39,144 nt of DNA from the NCBI GenBank assembly GCA_017446155.1, contig JAFSRI010000040.1, positions 1 through 39,144 of the forward strand, in the 5' to 3' direction. The notes beneath the pieces were generated by a model. It was not told where the DNA came from and made no database searches. It was given only the letters and a program-made list of their open reading frames with translations. Numbering within the stretch: the stretch's first letter is position 1; every line of letters begins with the position of its first letter. This document shows, one piece after another, positions 32,113 to 39,144 of this stretch. Origin of the DNA: Clostridia bacterium. GTDB taxonomy: Bacteria > Bacillota > Clostridia > Oscillospirales > CAG-272. A program made the translations under genes and the position numbers.

Positions 32113-34167
32113 TTATTCAGCGGTTTCTTCCGTTGCGGGTTCTGCAACTTCTTCTGTTGTCGGTTCTGCAACTTCTTCCGTTGTGGATTCAACAACTTCT
32201 TCCGTTGCTTCTTCTGCCAGCTCTTCTTTTTCAATAAGAGCGCGAACGGAAAGGCTCACTTTGTGTTTTTCATCGTCGATGTCGGTGATCTTAGCGTCAA
32301 CGACCTGTCCTTTTGTGAGGACGTCCGACGGATGGTTAAGTTTTTTGTCTGCGATTTGCGAGATGTGGATGAGACCGTCAACACCCGGGATGATCTGTGC
32401 AAACGCCCCGAAGTTCATGAGGGAAACAACAGTAACGCTTACAACATCGCCGACGTCGTGTGCGTCTCTGAAAATCTTCCACGGGTTGTCATCTTCTGTC
32501 TTGTGACCGAGAGAAATTCTGCCTTTTTCGCGGTCAAAGCTCTTTACGAATACATCGAGCTTGTCACCTACGGAAACGACGTCCTTGGGGTTGGAAATGT
32601 GCAGCCACGTAAGTTCTGTGCTGTGAACCATTCCGTCAACTCCTCCGAGATCAACGAATACGCCGTAAGAGGTCATGCTCTTAACTGTACCTGTGTAGTG
32701 CTTGCCTACTTCGATCTCGTTCCAGAAAGCTTCTTCTGCTGCCTTGCGTGCTTCGCGTGCGACGACTCTGATAGAGCCGAGAACGCGGCGACGTTCTGTG
32801 TTAACGTCGATAATTTTGAATTGCTGTGTTGTTCCGACGATGGAATTGAGATCTCCGTCACGCGGGACAGATGTCTGCGAAGCGGGGATAAATACTCTTT
32901 GAGAAAGAGCGCGGATAACTACGCCGCCTTTAACGGCTTCTGCAACTTTTCCTTCGAGTACCGTTCCGTTCTCATATGCTTCGAGAACGCGTTTCCAGTC
33001 GTTGATTGCGGTTATCTTTTTAGTGGAGAGGAAGGCGATTCCGTCTAAGTCGCTTACTCGATATGCAACTGCCTCTATCTTATCTCCTACCTTAAAAAGA
33101 TTTTCGAGCTTTGCCTGAGGATCGTCGGTGACGTTTTCAAGCGTGAGTATGCCTGTGCATTTCGAGCCGATGTCAACACGGACTTCGGTGCCGGAAACGG
33201 ACATGACATATCCCACGACGGTGTCTCCTGTACTAATATTTTTGAACGATTCGTCAAGAAGCTCCGCGAAATTTTCATGTTCGCTCATGGTTGTTTGTAC
33301 CTCCTCGATTATGTAACCGGGCGTTGAAGCTCCGGCCGCGATGCCCACTGTCGCTGACATCGCTTTTTTTATTTTGTCAGGAATGTCCGACGCGCGTTCG
33401 ATGAAATAACATTCGGGACAATTTTGTTTCGCTATTTCGTATAGCTTGCGCGAGTTTGCACTTTCGCGACCGCCGACAACGAGCATAACGTCACATCTGC
33501 GCGAAATGTTTTCCACCTCTTGCTGTCTTTCTTCCGTAACACAGCATATTGTATCAAAAATTAAAGCATTTGTACATACTTTTTCGATAATTTTTTTACT
33601 TTTTTCAAAATCTTTGTTATTTAATGTGGTTTGAGATGCCACAATCAAGCGTTTTTTGCCACATTTTTCCAAAAAATCGTCGTTTATTTCTTTTTCAAGC
33701 TCGTCGGAATTTTCAACAATTATGTATTCTCCTTTGATATGGCTTGCCGTTCCGATGACTTCCGGGTGAGTTTGTTTGCCGAACAAAACGGTAAACGTTT
33801 CGTCTGATGTGTTCTCGTCCATTATGCGGTGAATTTTTGAAACAAACGGGCAAGTGCAGTCGATAACATGTAGGGAAGAATCGTTTTTCTCGGCTTGATA
33901 AAGCTCCCTCAAAAGTTCTTTTTTTATTCCGTGCGCTCTTATAACAAGCGTTCTTTTTTCGCCGCTTGCTCTCAGCACCTTCGGTATGTCGTCTTCCGAA
34001 AGCGCCCTCACACCGCGCGCTTGCAGCTTGTCGGTGTATTCTTTGTTGTGTATGAGTTTGCCAACCGTGAATATTTTTCCGTCTTCGTCAAGTAGTTTCT
34101 CCACTTGATCCGCCGCGCGCTTTACGCCGAAACAAAATCCTGCGTGTTCAGCTGTTATTATTTTCAT
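32113..34167 (-). CDS. ispH: Bifunctional IspH (HMBPP reductase) / ribosomal protein S1 fusion
   Basis: 684 residues from ATG 34167, preceded by AAAGGAGAG; the longer frame to 34188 lacks support. Residues 1-290 are IspH, the 4Fe-4S enzyme that makes IPP and DMAPP in the last step of the MEP pathway. Its cluster cysteines are C12 (HAGFCFGVKRA), C106 (DCTCPFV) and C208 (FDTICCVTEERQ), with HG at 79-80 and TQTHPEV-like KQTHPEV. Residues ~313-645 hold four S1 RNA-binding domains (about 313-385, 401-467, 486-555, 572-645); YGVFVDLGGVDGMVHSTEL is typical. The tail (651-684) is an acidic repeat of TEEVAEPT-like units. Clostridia are known to carry this fusion. It overlaps plsC by 20 bases and ends the leftward operon. 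Confidence 0.93.
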   Translation of the reverse strand: MKIITAEHAGFCFGVKRAADQVEKLLDEDGKIFTVGKLIHNKEYTDKLQARGVRALSEDDIPKVLRASGEKRTLVIRAHGIKKELLRELYQAEKNDSSLHVIDCTCPFVSKIHRIMDENTSDETFTVLFGKQTHPEVIGTASHIKGEYIIVENSDELEKEINDDFLEKCGKKRLIVASQTTLNNKDFEKSKKIIEKVCTNALIFDTICCVTEERQQEVENISRRCDVMLVVGGRESANSRKLYEIAKQNCPECYFIERASDIPDKIKKAMSATVGIAAGASTPGYIIEEVQTTMSEHENFAELLDESFKNISTGDTVVGYVMSVSGTEVRVDIGSKCTGILTLENVTDDPQAKLENLFKVGDKIEAVAYRVSDLDGIAFLSTKKITAINDWKRVLEAYENGTVLEGKVAEAVKGGVVIRALSQRVFIPASQTSVPRDGDLNSIVGTTQQFKIIDVNTERRRVLGSIRVVAREARKAAEEAFWNEIEVGKHYTGTVKSMTSYGVFVDLGGVDGMVHSTELTWLHISNPKDVVSVGDKLDVFVKSFDREKGRISLGHKTEDDNPWKIFRDAHDVGDVVSVTVVSLMNFGAFAQIIPGVDGLIHISQIADKKLNHPSDVLTKGQVVDAKITDIDDEKHKVSLSVRALIEKEELAEEATEEVVESTTEEVAEPTTEEVAEPATEETAE

Positions 34168-34786
34168 TAGCTCTCTCCTTTTCGGCAAAACTGCCCATGT
34201 CGCATATTCTTTGGAATATCATCTCCGACGAATCGTGAAATTCCGAAACGCTTCCTTTTTCAAAATTCAACTCGTCATATGTTATAGGTTTGCCGAAACG
34301 AACGATTGTTTTTCTGAACAGCCGTGTCCTCATATTTTTGCTTTCGATTAAAACGGGAACAACCGGCGCTTTGGAATAATATGCAAACATTCCGACGCCG
34401 TTTTTGATAGGTGTTTTGCGCGGGTCTTTTCCTCTTCTGCGCGTTCCTTGCGGAAATATGCAAAAAGCATATCCCTCGTCAAGTGCTTTCAGCGCTTCGT
34501 CGATACATTCCCGGCTTACCATTGTTCGATTGACGGGTATCATCCCCGCCTTTTTAAATAACCGGCCGATCAACGGAAGCCTGATAAGTTCTTCTTTACC
34601 CATAAATCGCATGTCGCGATTGACAAATTCGGATATAAAGAACGGGTCAAGCGCGTGAAGATGATTTGCCGCTATGATCACGGCGCCGCTTTGTGGGACA
34701 TTTTCCGCGCCGTAGCATTTTGCCCTGTAAAAAAATTTAATTATCGGGCGAAGAATAAACTTTATAGTCGAAAAAAATTTGTTCAT
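34148..34786 (-). CDS. plsC: 1-acyl-sn-glycerol-3-phosphate acyltransferase PlsC
   Basis: Acylates lysophosphatidic acid to phosphatidic acid in phospholipid synthesis at the membrane. 212 residues. The acyltransferase motif I H-x4-D is in AANHLHALDPFF. Motif II is close to FMGKEELIRLPLIGRLF with GMIPVNR. Motif III is FPQGTRRRGKDP, where Gln stands for the more common Glu. Motif IV is APVVPVLIES. The start overlaps the cmk stop by 4 bases (34783-34786) and its end overlaps ispH by 20 bases, so it is in the middle of a tightly coupled operon. Confidence 0.92.
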   Translation of the reverse strand: MNKFFSTIKFILRPIIKFFYRAKCYGAENVPQSGAVIIAANHLHALDPFFISEFVNRDMRFMGKEELIRLPLIGRLFKKAGMIPVNRTMVSRECIDEALKALDEGYAFCIFPQGTRRRGKDPRKTPIKNGVGMFAYYSKAPVVPVLIESKNMRTRLFRKTIVRFGKPITYDELNFEKGSVSEFHDSSEMIFQRICDMGSFAEKERANENNNS

Positions 34787-35445
34787 TTGATTTTTTCCTC
34801 AATTATTTTCATTGCATAAGCGATTGTTTGTTCAAGTTCGCCCGAATTATCGAGCATAACGGCGTCCTCTGCGGGAATTGCCGGCGCTATGGCGCGTGTA
34901 GAATCATTTTTATCACGTTCCGCCATTGTGCGTTTTACCTCGTCGAGCGTGGTTTGCTCACCTCGCGCTAAAAGTTCCGCATATCTTCTTTCGGCACGGG
35001 CGTCGGGGGATACTGTCACAAAAAATTTTACGTCGGCGTCGGGGAATATCACCGTTCCTATATCGCGGCCGTCCATTATCACGTTATTCGTTTTTGCCAT
35101 ATCGCGCTGAGCGTTTAGCAGAAATGCTCTGACAGGCGGGAGTGCGGACGTTACGGAGGCATATTTTGAAACCTCGTTCGTTCTTATAAGACCGCTTACA
35201 TTTTCGCCGTTGAGGAACATATTTTGTGTTCCGTCCACATATTTTATCTCCATTTTTATGTCAGGTAGTTCGTTCTCTACTGCTTTCTCGTCATGCGGAT
35301 CGACGCCGCGTCTGAGAATATAAAGCCCTATTACGCGGTACATCGCGCCCGTATCTACATATACGTATCCAAGCTTTTTGGCCAAAGCTTTTGAAAGCGT
35401 GCTTTTTCCGGCGCCTGAGGGGCCGTCTATCGCTATTTTCTTCAT
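34783..35445 (-). CDS. cmk: Cytidylate kinase Cmk
   Basis: Phosphorylates CMP and dCMP with ATP. From ATG 35445 it is 220 residues, normal for the family. P-loop IAIDGPSGAGKST lies at the N-terminus, followed by YVDTGAMYRVIGLY for CMP recognition, VIMDGRDIGTVIFPDADVKFF, and a lid region with RRYAELLARG. Start 35445 lies 10 bases after GGAGG. ATG 35454 is only 1 base from that site, but overlaps the preceding stop (ATGA), so it is a possible alternative. The cmk-plsC-ispH-rpsA order is conserved in Clostridia. Confidence 0.94.
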   Translation of the reverse strand: MKKIAIDGPSGAGKSTLSKALAKKLGYVYVDTGAMYRVIGLYILRRGVDPHDEKAVENELPDIKMEIKYVDGTQNMFLNGENVSGLIRTNEVSKYASVTSALPPVRAFLLNAQRDMAKTNNVIMDGRDIGTVIFPDADVKFFVTVSPDARAERRYAELLARGEQTTLDEVKRTMAERDKNDSTRAIAPAIPAEDAVMLDNSGELEQTIAYAMKIIEEKIK

Positions 35446-35450
35446 AATGG

Positions 35451-36707
35451 TCATACCTCCGTAAATATGTTGATTATCGCGTCTGCGGCCGTCACAGCCG
35501 TCGAAAACGCTATTTGCAGATTATATCCGCCTGTATATGCGTCAACATCTATTATTTCACCTGCAAAATACAGGTTTTCGCATAACTTTGAGCGCATCGT
35601 CGCCGGCTCTATTTCTTTTACGTTTATACCTCCGCTTGTAACGATGGCTTCATCTATCGGCCGAAAACGCGAAACGTTGAGCTCTATCGCTTTCATCGTG
35701 TCGACGATGACTTTTCGCTGTGCTTTCGTTATTGAATTAACCGACGTCGAGTATGGTATTGAGCATAAGTCGATAAACGGAAGGATCATCTTCTGCGGCA
35801 ACAAATCTCCCATCGCATTTGAAATTTGGCGGTTTTTGTATTTGTCAAAATCAAATAAGACGCGTTTGTCGAGCATATCGTGCGTCAGCGCCGGCTTTTC
35901 ATCTATTATGATCGAATATCTACCGTTTTCCATCGGGCGCATATGCGCCGATGCGGAAAGTATCACCGGACCGCTTACGCCGAAGTGAGTAAACAGCATT
36001 TCACCGAAATCTTCAAAAATAATTTTATTTTTTATGTTGTCCTTTATCTTTACGGAAATATTTTTAAGTGACAGCCCTTGGAGCTTTTCGCAAAATCCGC
36101 CGTTGCATTCAAGCGCTGAAAGCGACGGTATAAGTGGCGTTACTGTGTGGCCGAGCGCTTTGGCTATCTCATATCCGTCGCCGGTTGATCCCGTCACCGG
36201 GTATGACAGCCCTCCGGTGCAGAGAATTATCGCGTCAAAGCCGCTGTGCGCCGTCTTTTCGGTCTTTATCGTTGTTATTTTTCCGTTTTCGCTTTCAAGT
36301 CCGGTTACGCGTTCGTTTATAATTTTGCATCCGCCTGCCACAAGTTTGTTTTTCAAAGCCAAAACAACGTCTGTTGCCTTGTCTGACACCGGAAACACAC
36401 GTCTGCCGCGCTCTGTTTTAAGCGGCACTCCGAGAGAGGTGAAAAATTTTATCGTGTCGTGTGGGGAAAACCTGTTGATTGCCGAATACATGAATTTGCT
36501 GTTCTTTGTCAAATTTTTCATATACTCTTCCGCCATGCAGTCGTTTGTAACGTTGCATCTGCCTTTGCCCGTTATTCCGAGCTTTTTCCCTAACAGAGAA
36601 TTCCTTTCAAACAAAACGGGGCGTATTCCCGCGTCTGTCAACCGACAGCAAGCCATCATTCCGGCGGCGCCTCCGCCTATGACAGCCACACTTTTTCCGT
36701 TGTTCAT
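35451..36707 (-). CDS. BaiN/HI0933-like NAD(P)/FAD-dependent oxidoreductase
   Basis: Flavoprotein of 418 residues, the normal length of the HI0933 family. The dinucleotide-binding motif is AVIGGGAAGMMA (8-19). The family signature GKKLGITGKGRCNVTN follows at 40-55. CTGGLSYPVTGSTGDGYEIAKALGH and SGGINVKEIEPATMRSK, then YFAGEIIDVDAYTGGYNLQIAFSTA near the C-terminus, are also typical. Related proteins are named BaiN for a proposed role in bile acid dehydroxylation, but its presence in a conserved housekeeping operon does not imply that reaction. ATG 36707 follows CGGAGGA. The gene starts 2 bases after the ABC-F stop and overlaps or abuts cmk. Confidence 0.9.
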   Translation of the reverse strand: MNNGKSVAVIGGGAAGMMACCRLTDAGIRPVLFERNSLLGKKLGITGKGRCNVTNDCMAEEYMKNLTKNSKFMYSAINRFSPHDTIKFFTSLGVPLKTERGRRVFPVSDKATDVVLALKNKLVAGGCKIINERVTGLESENGKITTIKTEKTAHSGFDAIILCTGGLSYPVTGSTGDGYEIAKALGHTVTPLIPSLSALECNGGFCEKLQGLSLKNISVKIKDNIKNKIIFEDFGEMLFTHFGVSGPVILSASAHMRPMENGRYSIIIDEKPALTHDMLDKRVLFDFDKYKNRQISNAMGDLLPQKMILPFIDLCSIPYSTSVNSITKAQRKVIVDTMKAIELNVSRFRPIDEAIVTSGGINVKEIEPATMRSKLCENLYFAGEIIDVDAYTGGYNLQIAFSTAVTAADAIINIFTEV

Positions 36708-36709
36708 CT

Positions 36710-38617
36710 TTATCCTCCGATCTCCGCCAAGGCATTTTCGGCTTGTTCGATCTCTTCAAACAATTCGTTTGTGCGGGCTTCGATCTCGCTTATTCGTGCG
36801 TAAATTTCGGTCAGTCGCGCATAGTCAGTCGCGGCGTCGCCGGCGGCTTCAATGTCCAGCTTTTGTCTTTCTTCGTCAAGCGCCTCAATTTCGCTTTCAC
36901 AGCGCGTGATTTTTGATTCGTTTTTTCTTTTTTCAGCCGCTGTTTTCTTTGCGTCGAGATATTTTTGCTTGTTTTCGGATACGCTCTTTTCTTTTATCTC
37001 CTGTTTTTCTCCCGATGCCTGGCTTTTTTCAAGATATTCGTCATATGTTCCCTTAAAATCATGCGGAACACTGTTTGACATATCGAAAATTCTCGTTGCA
37101 AGCTTCTTTATAAAATATCTGTCGTGAGAAACGGCGATAATCGTTCCGGAAAACTCGTCAAGTGCGTCTTCGAGCGCTTCGCGAGAAGCGATGTCGAGGT
37201 GATTTGTCGGTTCGTCGAGAATAAGAAGATTTATTTTTGAAAGTATCATTTTACAAAGCATTAATCGAGCGCGCTCACCGCCTGAAAGAACCGAAATTTT
37301 CTTATCAATATCCTCGGCAAAAAACAAAAATGACGCAAGCGCACCTCGCACCTCGGGAATTGTCAACTTGTCGTGCGCGCGGCATAACTCTTCCAACACC
37401 GTTGCGTTGTCATCGAGCGTTTGCAGCTCTTGGTCGTAATAACCTTTTACAACGTTATACCCAAATCGAATTTGCCCGTGATAATCTTCGTCGAGCCCGC
37501 CTATTATTCTGATAAGCGTTGATTTTCCGCATCCGTTATGACCTATCACGAAAAATCTGTCGCGCTTTTTAATCTCGAAGTTTATATCGTTGAGTATTCT
37601 TCTTTCACCGAATGACTTGTTTATGTTTTCGGCAAACAGTACGTCGTTTCCGCTTTCCGATGCGTCGGCGAAAGCAACCCTTATACTTTTCGGATCTTTT
37701 GATGGAGCGCTCACTTTTTCAATGTGCTCAATTTGCTTTTGCTTGCTTTTTATTGTGATAAAATTGTGCTCTTGACCCCATCTGCGTTGTTGATCTATGA
37801 TCGACTCAATACGGGCGATCTCTTTTTGCTGTAATTCAAATTTCTTTTTTTGCGCTTTACGCAATTCTGCTTTTTGCATGGCGTAAGACGAGTAGTTGCC
37901 GTTATAAAGCGTTGCAAGCGTGTGTTCTATCTCAACGATTTTGTTTGTCACCTTGTCAAGAAAATATCTATCGTGAGAAATTATAATCAACGTCTTTTTA
38001 TAAGAGTGCAGATGATCTTCCAACCATGAAAGCGTGTCGATGTCAAGGTGGTTTGTCGGCTCGTCTAAAATCAGCAGGTCAGGCTCGCGAAGAAGCAGTT
38101 TTACAAGTTCAAGTCTTGTCCTCTCCCCACCGGAAAGGCTGTTTATCGTTTTTGAAAAATCGATTTCAGAAAAGCCGAATCTTTCAAGCGTAGATTTGAT
38201 TTTCGAGCGATATTCATAACCGCCTATCACTTTGAACTTTTCAGACAGGGAAGAGTATTCGGCAATATCATGTTCGTTTGCGCCCTTGTTTTCCATGCGA
38301 ATAGAAAGCTCATCGATGCGTTTTTCCATTTTTATAATTTCGGGAAAAGCGTCAAGCATTTCGTCGAAAATATTTTTTTCGCTTTGAAGCATCGCATTCT
38401 GTTCGAGCATGGCGACGGTTTTTCCGGCGGATAAAAATACGTTGCCCGAGAAATGCGAGAATGATCCGGCAATTATTTTTGCAAGAGTCGATTTGCCCGC
38501 GCCATTTACGCCTATAAGTCCAACTTTGTCGCCATCGTTTACAGAAAAACTTATATCTTTTAAAACAACGTCCGTGCCATATTCGACACATACGTTTTTT
38601 ACATTCAAAATAACCAT
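36710..38617 (-). CDS. ABC-F family ATP-binding cassette protein
   Basis: Cytoplasmic protein with two ABC domains and no membrane segments; ABC-F proteins act on ribosomes, in translation regulation or antibiotic resistance. ATG 38617 is chosen because the promoter -10 (38649-38654) overlaps the alternative ATG at 38650, which could therefore not be transcribed; AAAGGG precedes 38617. It has 635 residues. Domain 1: Walker A GVNGAGKST (about 36-44), signature LSGGERTRLELVK, Walker B LLILDEPTNHLD. The interdomain linker is a Lys/Gln-rich coiled coil. Domain 2: Walker A GHNGCGKST, signature LSGGERARLMLCK, Walker B LLILDEPTNHLD. A C-terminal coiled coil of about 100 residues follows (ESKITRCESEIEALDEERQ). 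Subfamily was not resolved. Confidence 0.92.
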   Translation of the reverse strand: MVILNVKNVCVEYGTDVVLKDISFSVNDGDKVGLIGVNGAGKSTLAKIIAGSFSHFSGNVFLSAGKTVAMLEQNAMLQSEKNIFDEMLDAFPEIIKMEKRIDELSIRMENKGANEHDIAEYSSLSEKFKVIGGYEYRSKIKSTLERFGFSEIDFSKTINSLSGGERTRLELVKLLLREPDLLILDEPTNHLDIDTLSWLEDHLHSYKKTLIIISHDRYFLDKVTNKIVEIEHTLATLYNGNYSSYAMQKAELRKAQKKKFELQQKEIARIESIIDQQRRWGQEHNFITIKSKQKQIEHIEKVSAPSKDPKSIRVAFADASESGNDVLFAENINKSFGERRILNDINFEIKKRDRFFVIGHNGCGKSTLIRIIGGLDEDYHGQIRFGYNVVKGYYDQELQTLDDNATVLEELCRAHDKLTIPEVRGALASFLFFAEDIDKKISVLSGGERARLMLCKMILSKINLLILDEPTNHLDIASREALEDALDEFSGTIIAVSHDRYFIKKLATRIFDMSNSVPHDFKGTYDEYLEKSQASGEKQEIKEKSVSENKQKYLDAKKTAAEKRKNESKITRCESEIEALDEERQKLDIEAAGDAATDYARLTEIYARISEIEARTNELFEEIEQAENALAEIGG

Positions 38618-38648
38618 GAGTGCCCTTTGTTTTTTAGCATTTTTGTTC

Positions 38649-38678
38649 ATTATACATCTTTTTTACTCACTATGTCAA
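38649..38678 (-). promoter_or_regulatory. Promoter of the leftward ABC-F/cmk/ispH operon
   Basis: On the minus strand TTGACA (38673-38678) and TATAAT (38649-38654) are both perfect, with an 18-base spacer. Transcription should begin near 38642, leaving a leader of about 25 bases before the ABC-F start. Confidence 0.85.
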
Positions 38679-38734
38679 TTAAAAACATAAAATAAACAAT
38701 TTAAAAGATAATTAATTGGTTAAAAAATTCAAAA

Positions 38735-38763
38735 TTGATTTTTTGTATTAAATATGATAAAAT
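38735..38763 (+). promoter_or_regulatory. Promoter without a clear gene
   Basis: TTGATT (38735-38740), 17-base spacer, TAAAAT (38758-38763). It is followed by AAAAAGGAG at 38792-38800 but no ATG at the right distance. It lies in the 374-base divergent gap between the ABC-F gene and trmO. Confidence 0.55.
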
Positions 38764-38799
38764 AAATTTGCAAAAAATGATTCAAACAATCAAAAAGGA

Positions 38800-38886
38800 G
38801 TGTTTAATTTACACGGAAAAAAAGTCAGGACGTTTAAAAAACATTTCATCCAAAAAAGATATTTGTTGAAATCAGATGTTTTTTAA
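38800..38886 (+). other. Possible short translated frame(s) with non-ATG start, and an A+T-rich stem
   Basis: Behind a Shine-Dalgarno-like AAAAAGGAG two short frames are possible. GTG 38800 gives a basic 28-residue peptide ending at 38886, but its start overlaps the binding site. ATT 38807 is well spaced and gives a 20-residue peptide (IYTEKKSGRLKNISSKKDIC). TTAAAAAACAT (38834-38844) and ATGTTTTTTAA (38876-38886) form an 11-bp inverted repeat that might act as a terminator. No family is recognised; it could be a decayed gene or a small RNA. Confidence 0.25.
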
Positions 38887-38938
38887 GCAAACAAATTGTC
38901 AATAAGAATTATTGCGCGCGAAAAAACACATATATAAT

Positions 38939-38968
38939 TTGACGACATATTACGGATTAAAATATAAA
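38939..38968 (+). promoter_or_regulatory. Promoter of trmO
   Basis: TTGACG (38939-38944), 18-base spacer and TATAAA (38963-38968), 24 bases before the trmO start. Confidence 0.6.
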
Positions 38969-38991
38969 TCAATGTGCTGAGGAGAGCAAAA

Positions 38992-39144
38992 GTGGAAGAT
39001 ATTATTGTAAAGCCAATAGCATATATAAAAACCGATTTCAAGGAAAAATTCGGCATTCCGAGACAGAGTGGAAGAGTAAGCGAACTTGAAGGTGAAATTA
39101 TTTTTTTGCCGGAATATCGAACGCCGGAAGCGTTGCGAGGACTA
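38992..39144 (+). CDS. trmO: tRNA (N6-threonylcarbamoyladenosine37-N6)-methyltransferase TrmO, 3' end outside the window
   Basis: The first 51 codons of a TrmO (TsaA/YaeB) homologue, which methylates t6A37 in certain tRNAs with S-adenosylmethionine. GTG 38992 follows TGAGGAGAG by about 6 bases. The visible N-terminus, IIVKPIAYIKTDFKEKFGIP, followed by RQSGRVSELEGEIIFLPEYRTPEALRGL, matches the family pattern (GxIxTPFKEKFGIPRQ, then FxPEYRxxEALRGL). The protein is cut by the right edge, so the catalytic region is not seen. Confidence 0.85.
   Translation, partial: MEDIIVKPIAYIKTDFKEKFGIPRQSGRVSELEGEIIFLPEYRTPEALRGL

Noticed and set aside
32263..33048. 261-codon plus-strand frame opposite the S1 domains
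   Set aside because: It is antisense to a well-conserved S1 region, is Cys/Phe-rich in an unnatural way, and has no start signals.
36034..36909. 291-codon plus-strand frame opposite the BaiN-like gene
   Set aside because: It is antisense to conserved flavoprotein motifs and crosses the boundary of two real genes.
38617..38650. ATG 38650 as start of the ABC-F gene
   Set aside because: It overlaps the perfect -10 box TATAAT, so it would precede the transcription start; ATG 38617 also matches the usual ABC-F N-terminus.
1..39144. CRISPR arrays, phage genes, toxin-antitoxin pairs or a defence system
   Set aside because: No regularly spaced repeats were seen, nor integrase, phage structural genes, nuclease or methylase genes; the accessory block is too fragmentary to claim any such system.

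Overview
The window reads as a chromosomal segment of an endospore-forming, moderately low-G+C Firmicute of the class Clostridia, probably an uncultured gut or rumen lineage. The grounds are the complete eight-gene spoIIIA operon, the spoIIGA-sigE pair, the dgt-dnaG-rpoD macromolecular synthesis cluster, and the baiN-like/cmk/plsC/ispH-rpsA order with an IspH-S1 fusion, which is a clostridial arrangement. Start codons usually follow strong AGGAGG-type ribosome binding sites, and several TTGACA/TATAAT promoters are close to consensus.

Layout. 1-3860 is accessory DNA: a large, visibly G+C-richer hypothetical gene cut by the window edge, a frameshifted double zinc-ribbon gene, a two-TM protein, a truncated small gene resembling ones from mobile elements, and about 490 bases with a strong promoter but no proper gene. 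It ends at the 3' end of a tRNA-Gly(CCC)/tRNA-Thr(CGT) pair read leftward. From 4141 the core chromosome begins: rsmA-murD, a zinc-ribbon protein, three consecutive M42 aminopeptidase-family genes (the middle one lacks the catalytic and metal-binding residues) and a PLP enzyme of the methionine gamma-lyase/YnbB group. Next come spoIIGA and sigE (sigE carries a one-base frameshift), rpmE, hflX, a YigZ protein, dgt, dnaG and rpoD. A 1104-aa lipoprotein with a solute-binding-like N-terminus follows as a single-gene unit, then spoIIIAA-AH, a small membrane protein, and a 1033-aa GH106-like glycoside hydrolase. From 38617 back to 32113 a leftward operon reads ABC-F ATPase, BaiN-like flavoprotein, cmk, plsC and ispH-rpsA. 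The window closes with the first 51 codons of trmO.

How the genes fit together. SpoIIGA activates pro-SigmaE in the mother cell. SigmaE then drives the SpoIIIA complex that links mother cell and forespore, so an intact SigE reading frame is expected; the break is either a sequence error or real loss of sporulation. RpoD, DnaG and Dgt serve transcription, replication and dNTP balance. The leftward operon combines ribosome-related functions (ABC-F, S1), pyrimidine nucleotide supply (Cmk), phospholipid synthesis (PlsC) and isoprenoid synthesis (IspH).

The most noteworthy observations are the M42 pseudoenzyme between two intact paralogues, the sigE frameshift, the giant orphan lipoprotein, the accessory block next to the tRNA genes, and a promoter plus Shine-Dalgarno with no conventional start codon near the right end. 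No CRISPR array, complete insertion sequence, rRNA or recognisable riboswitch was seen.
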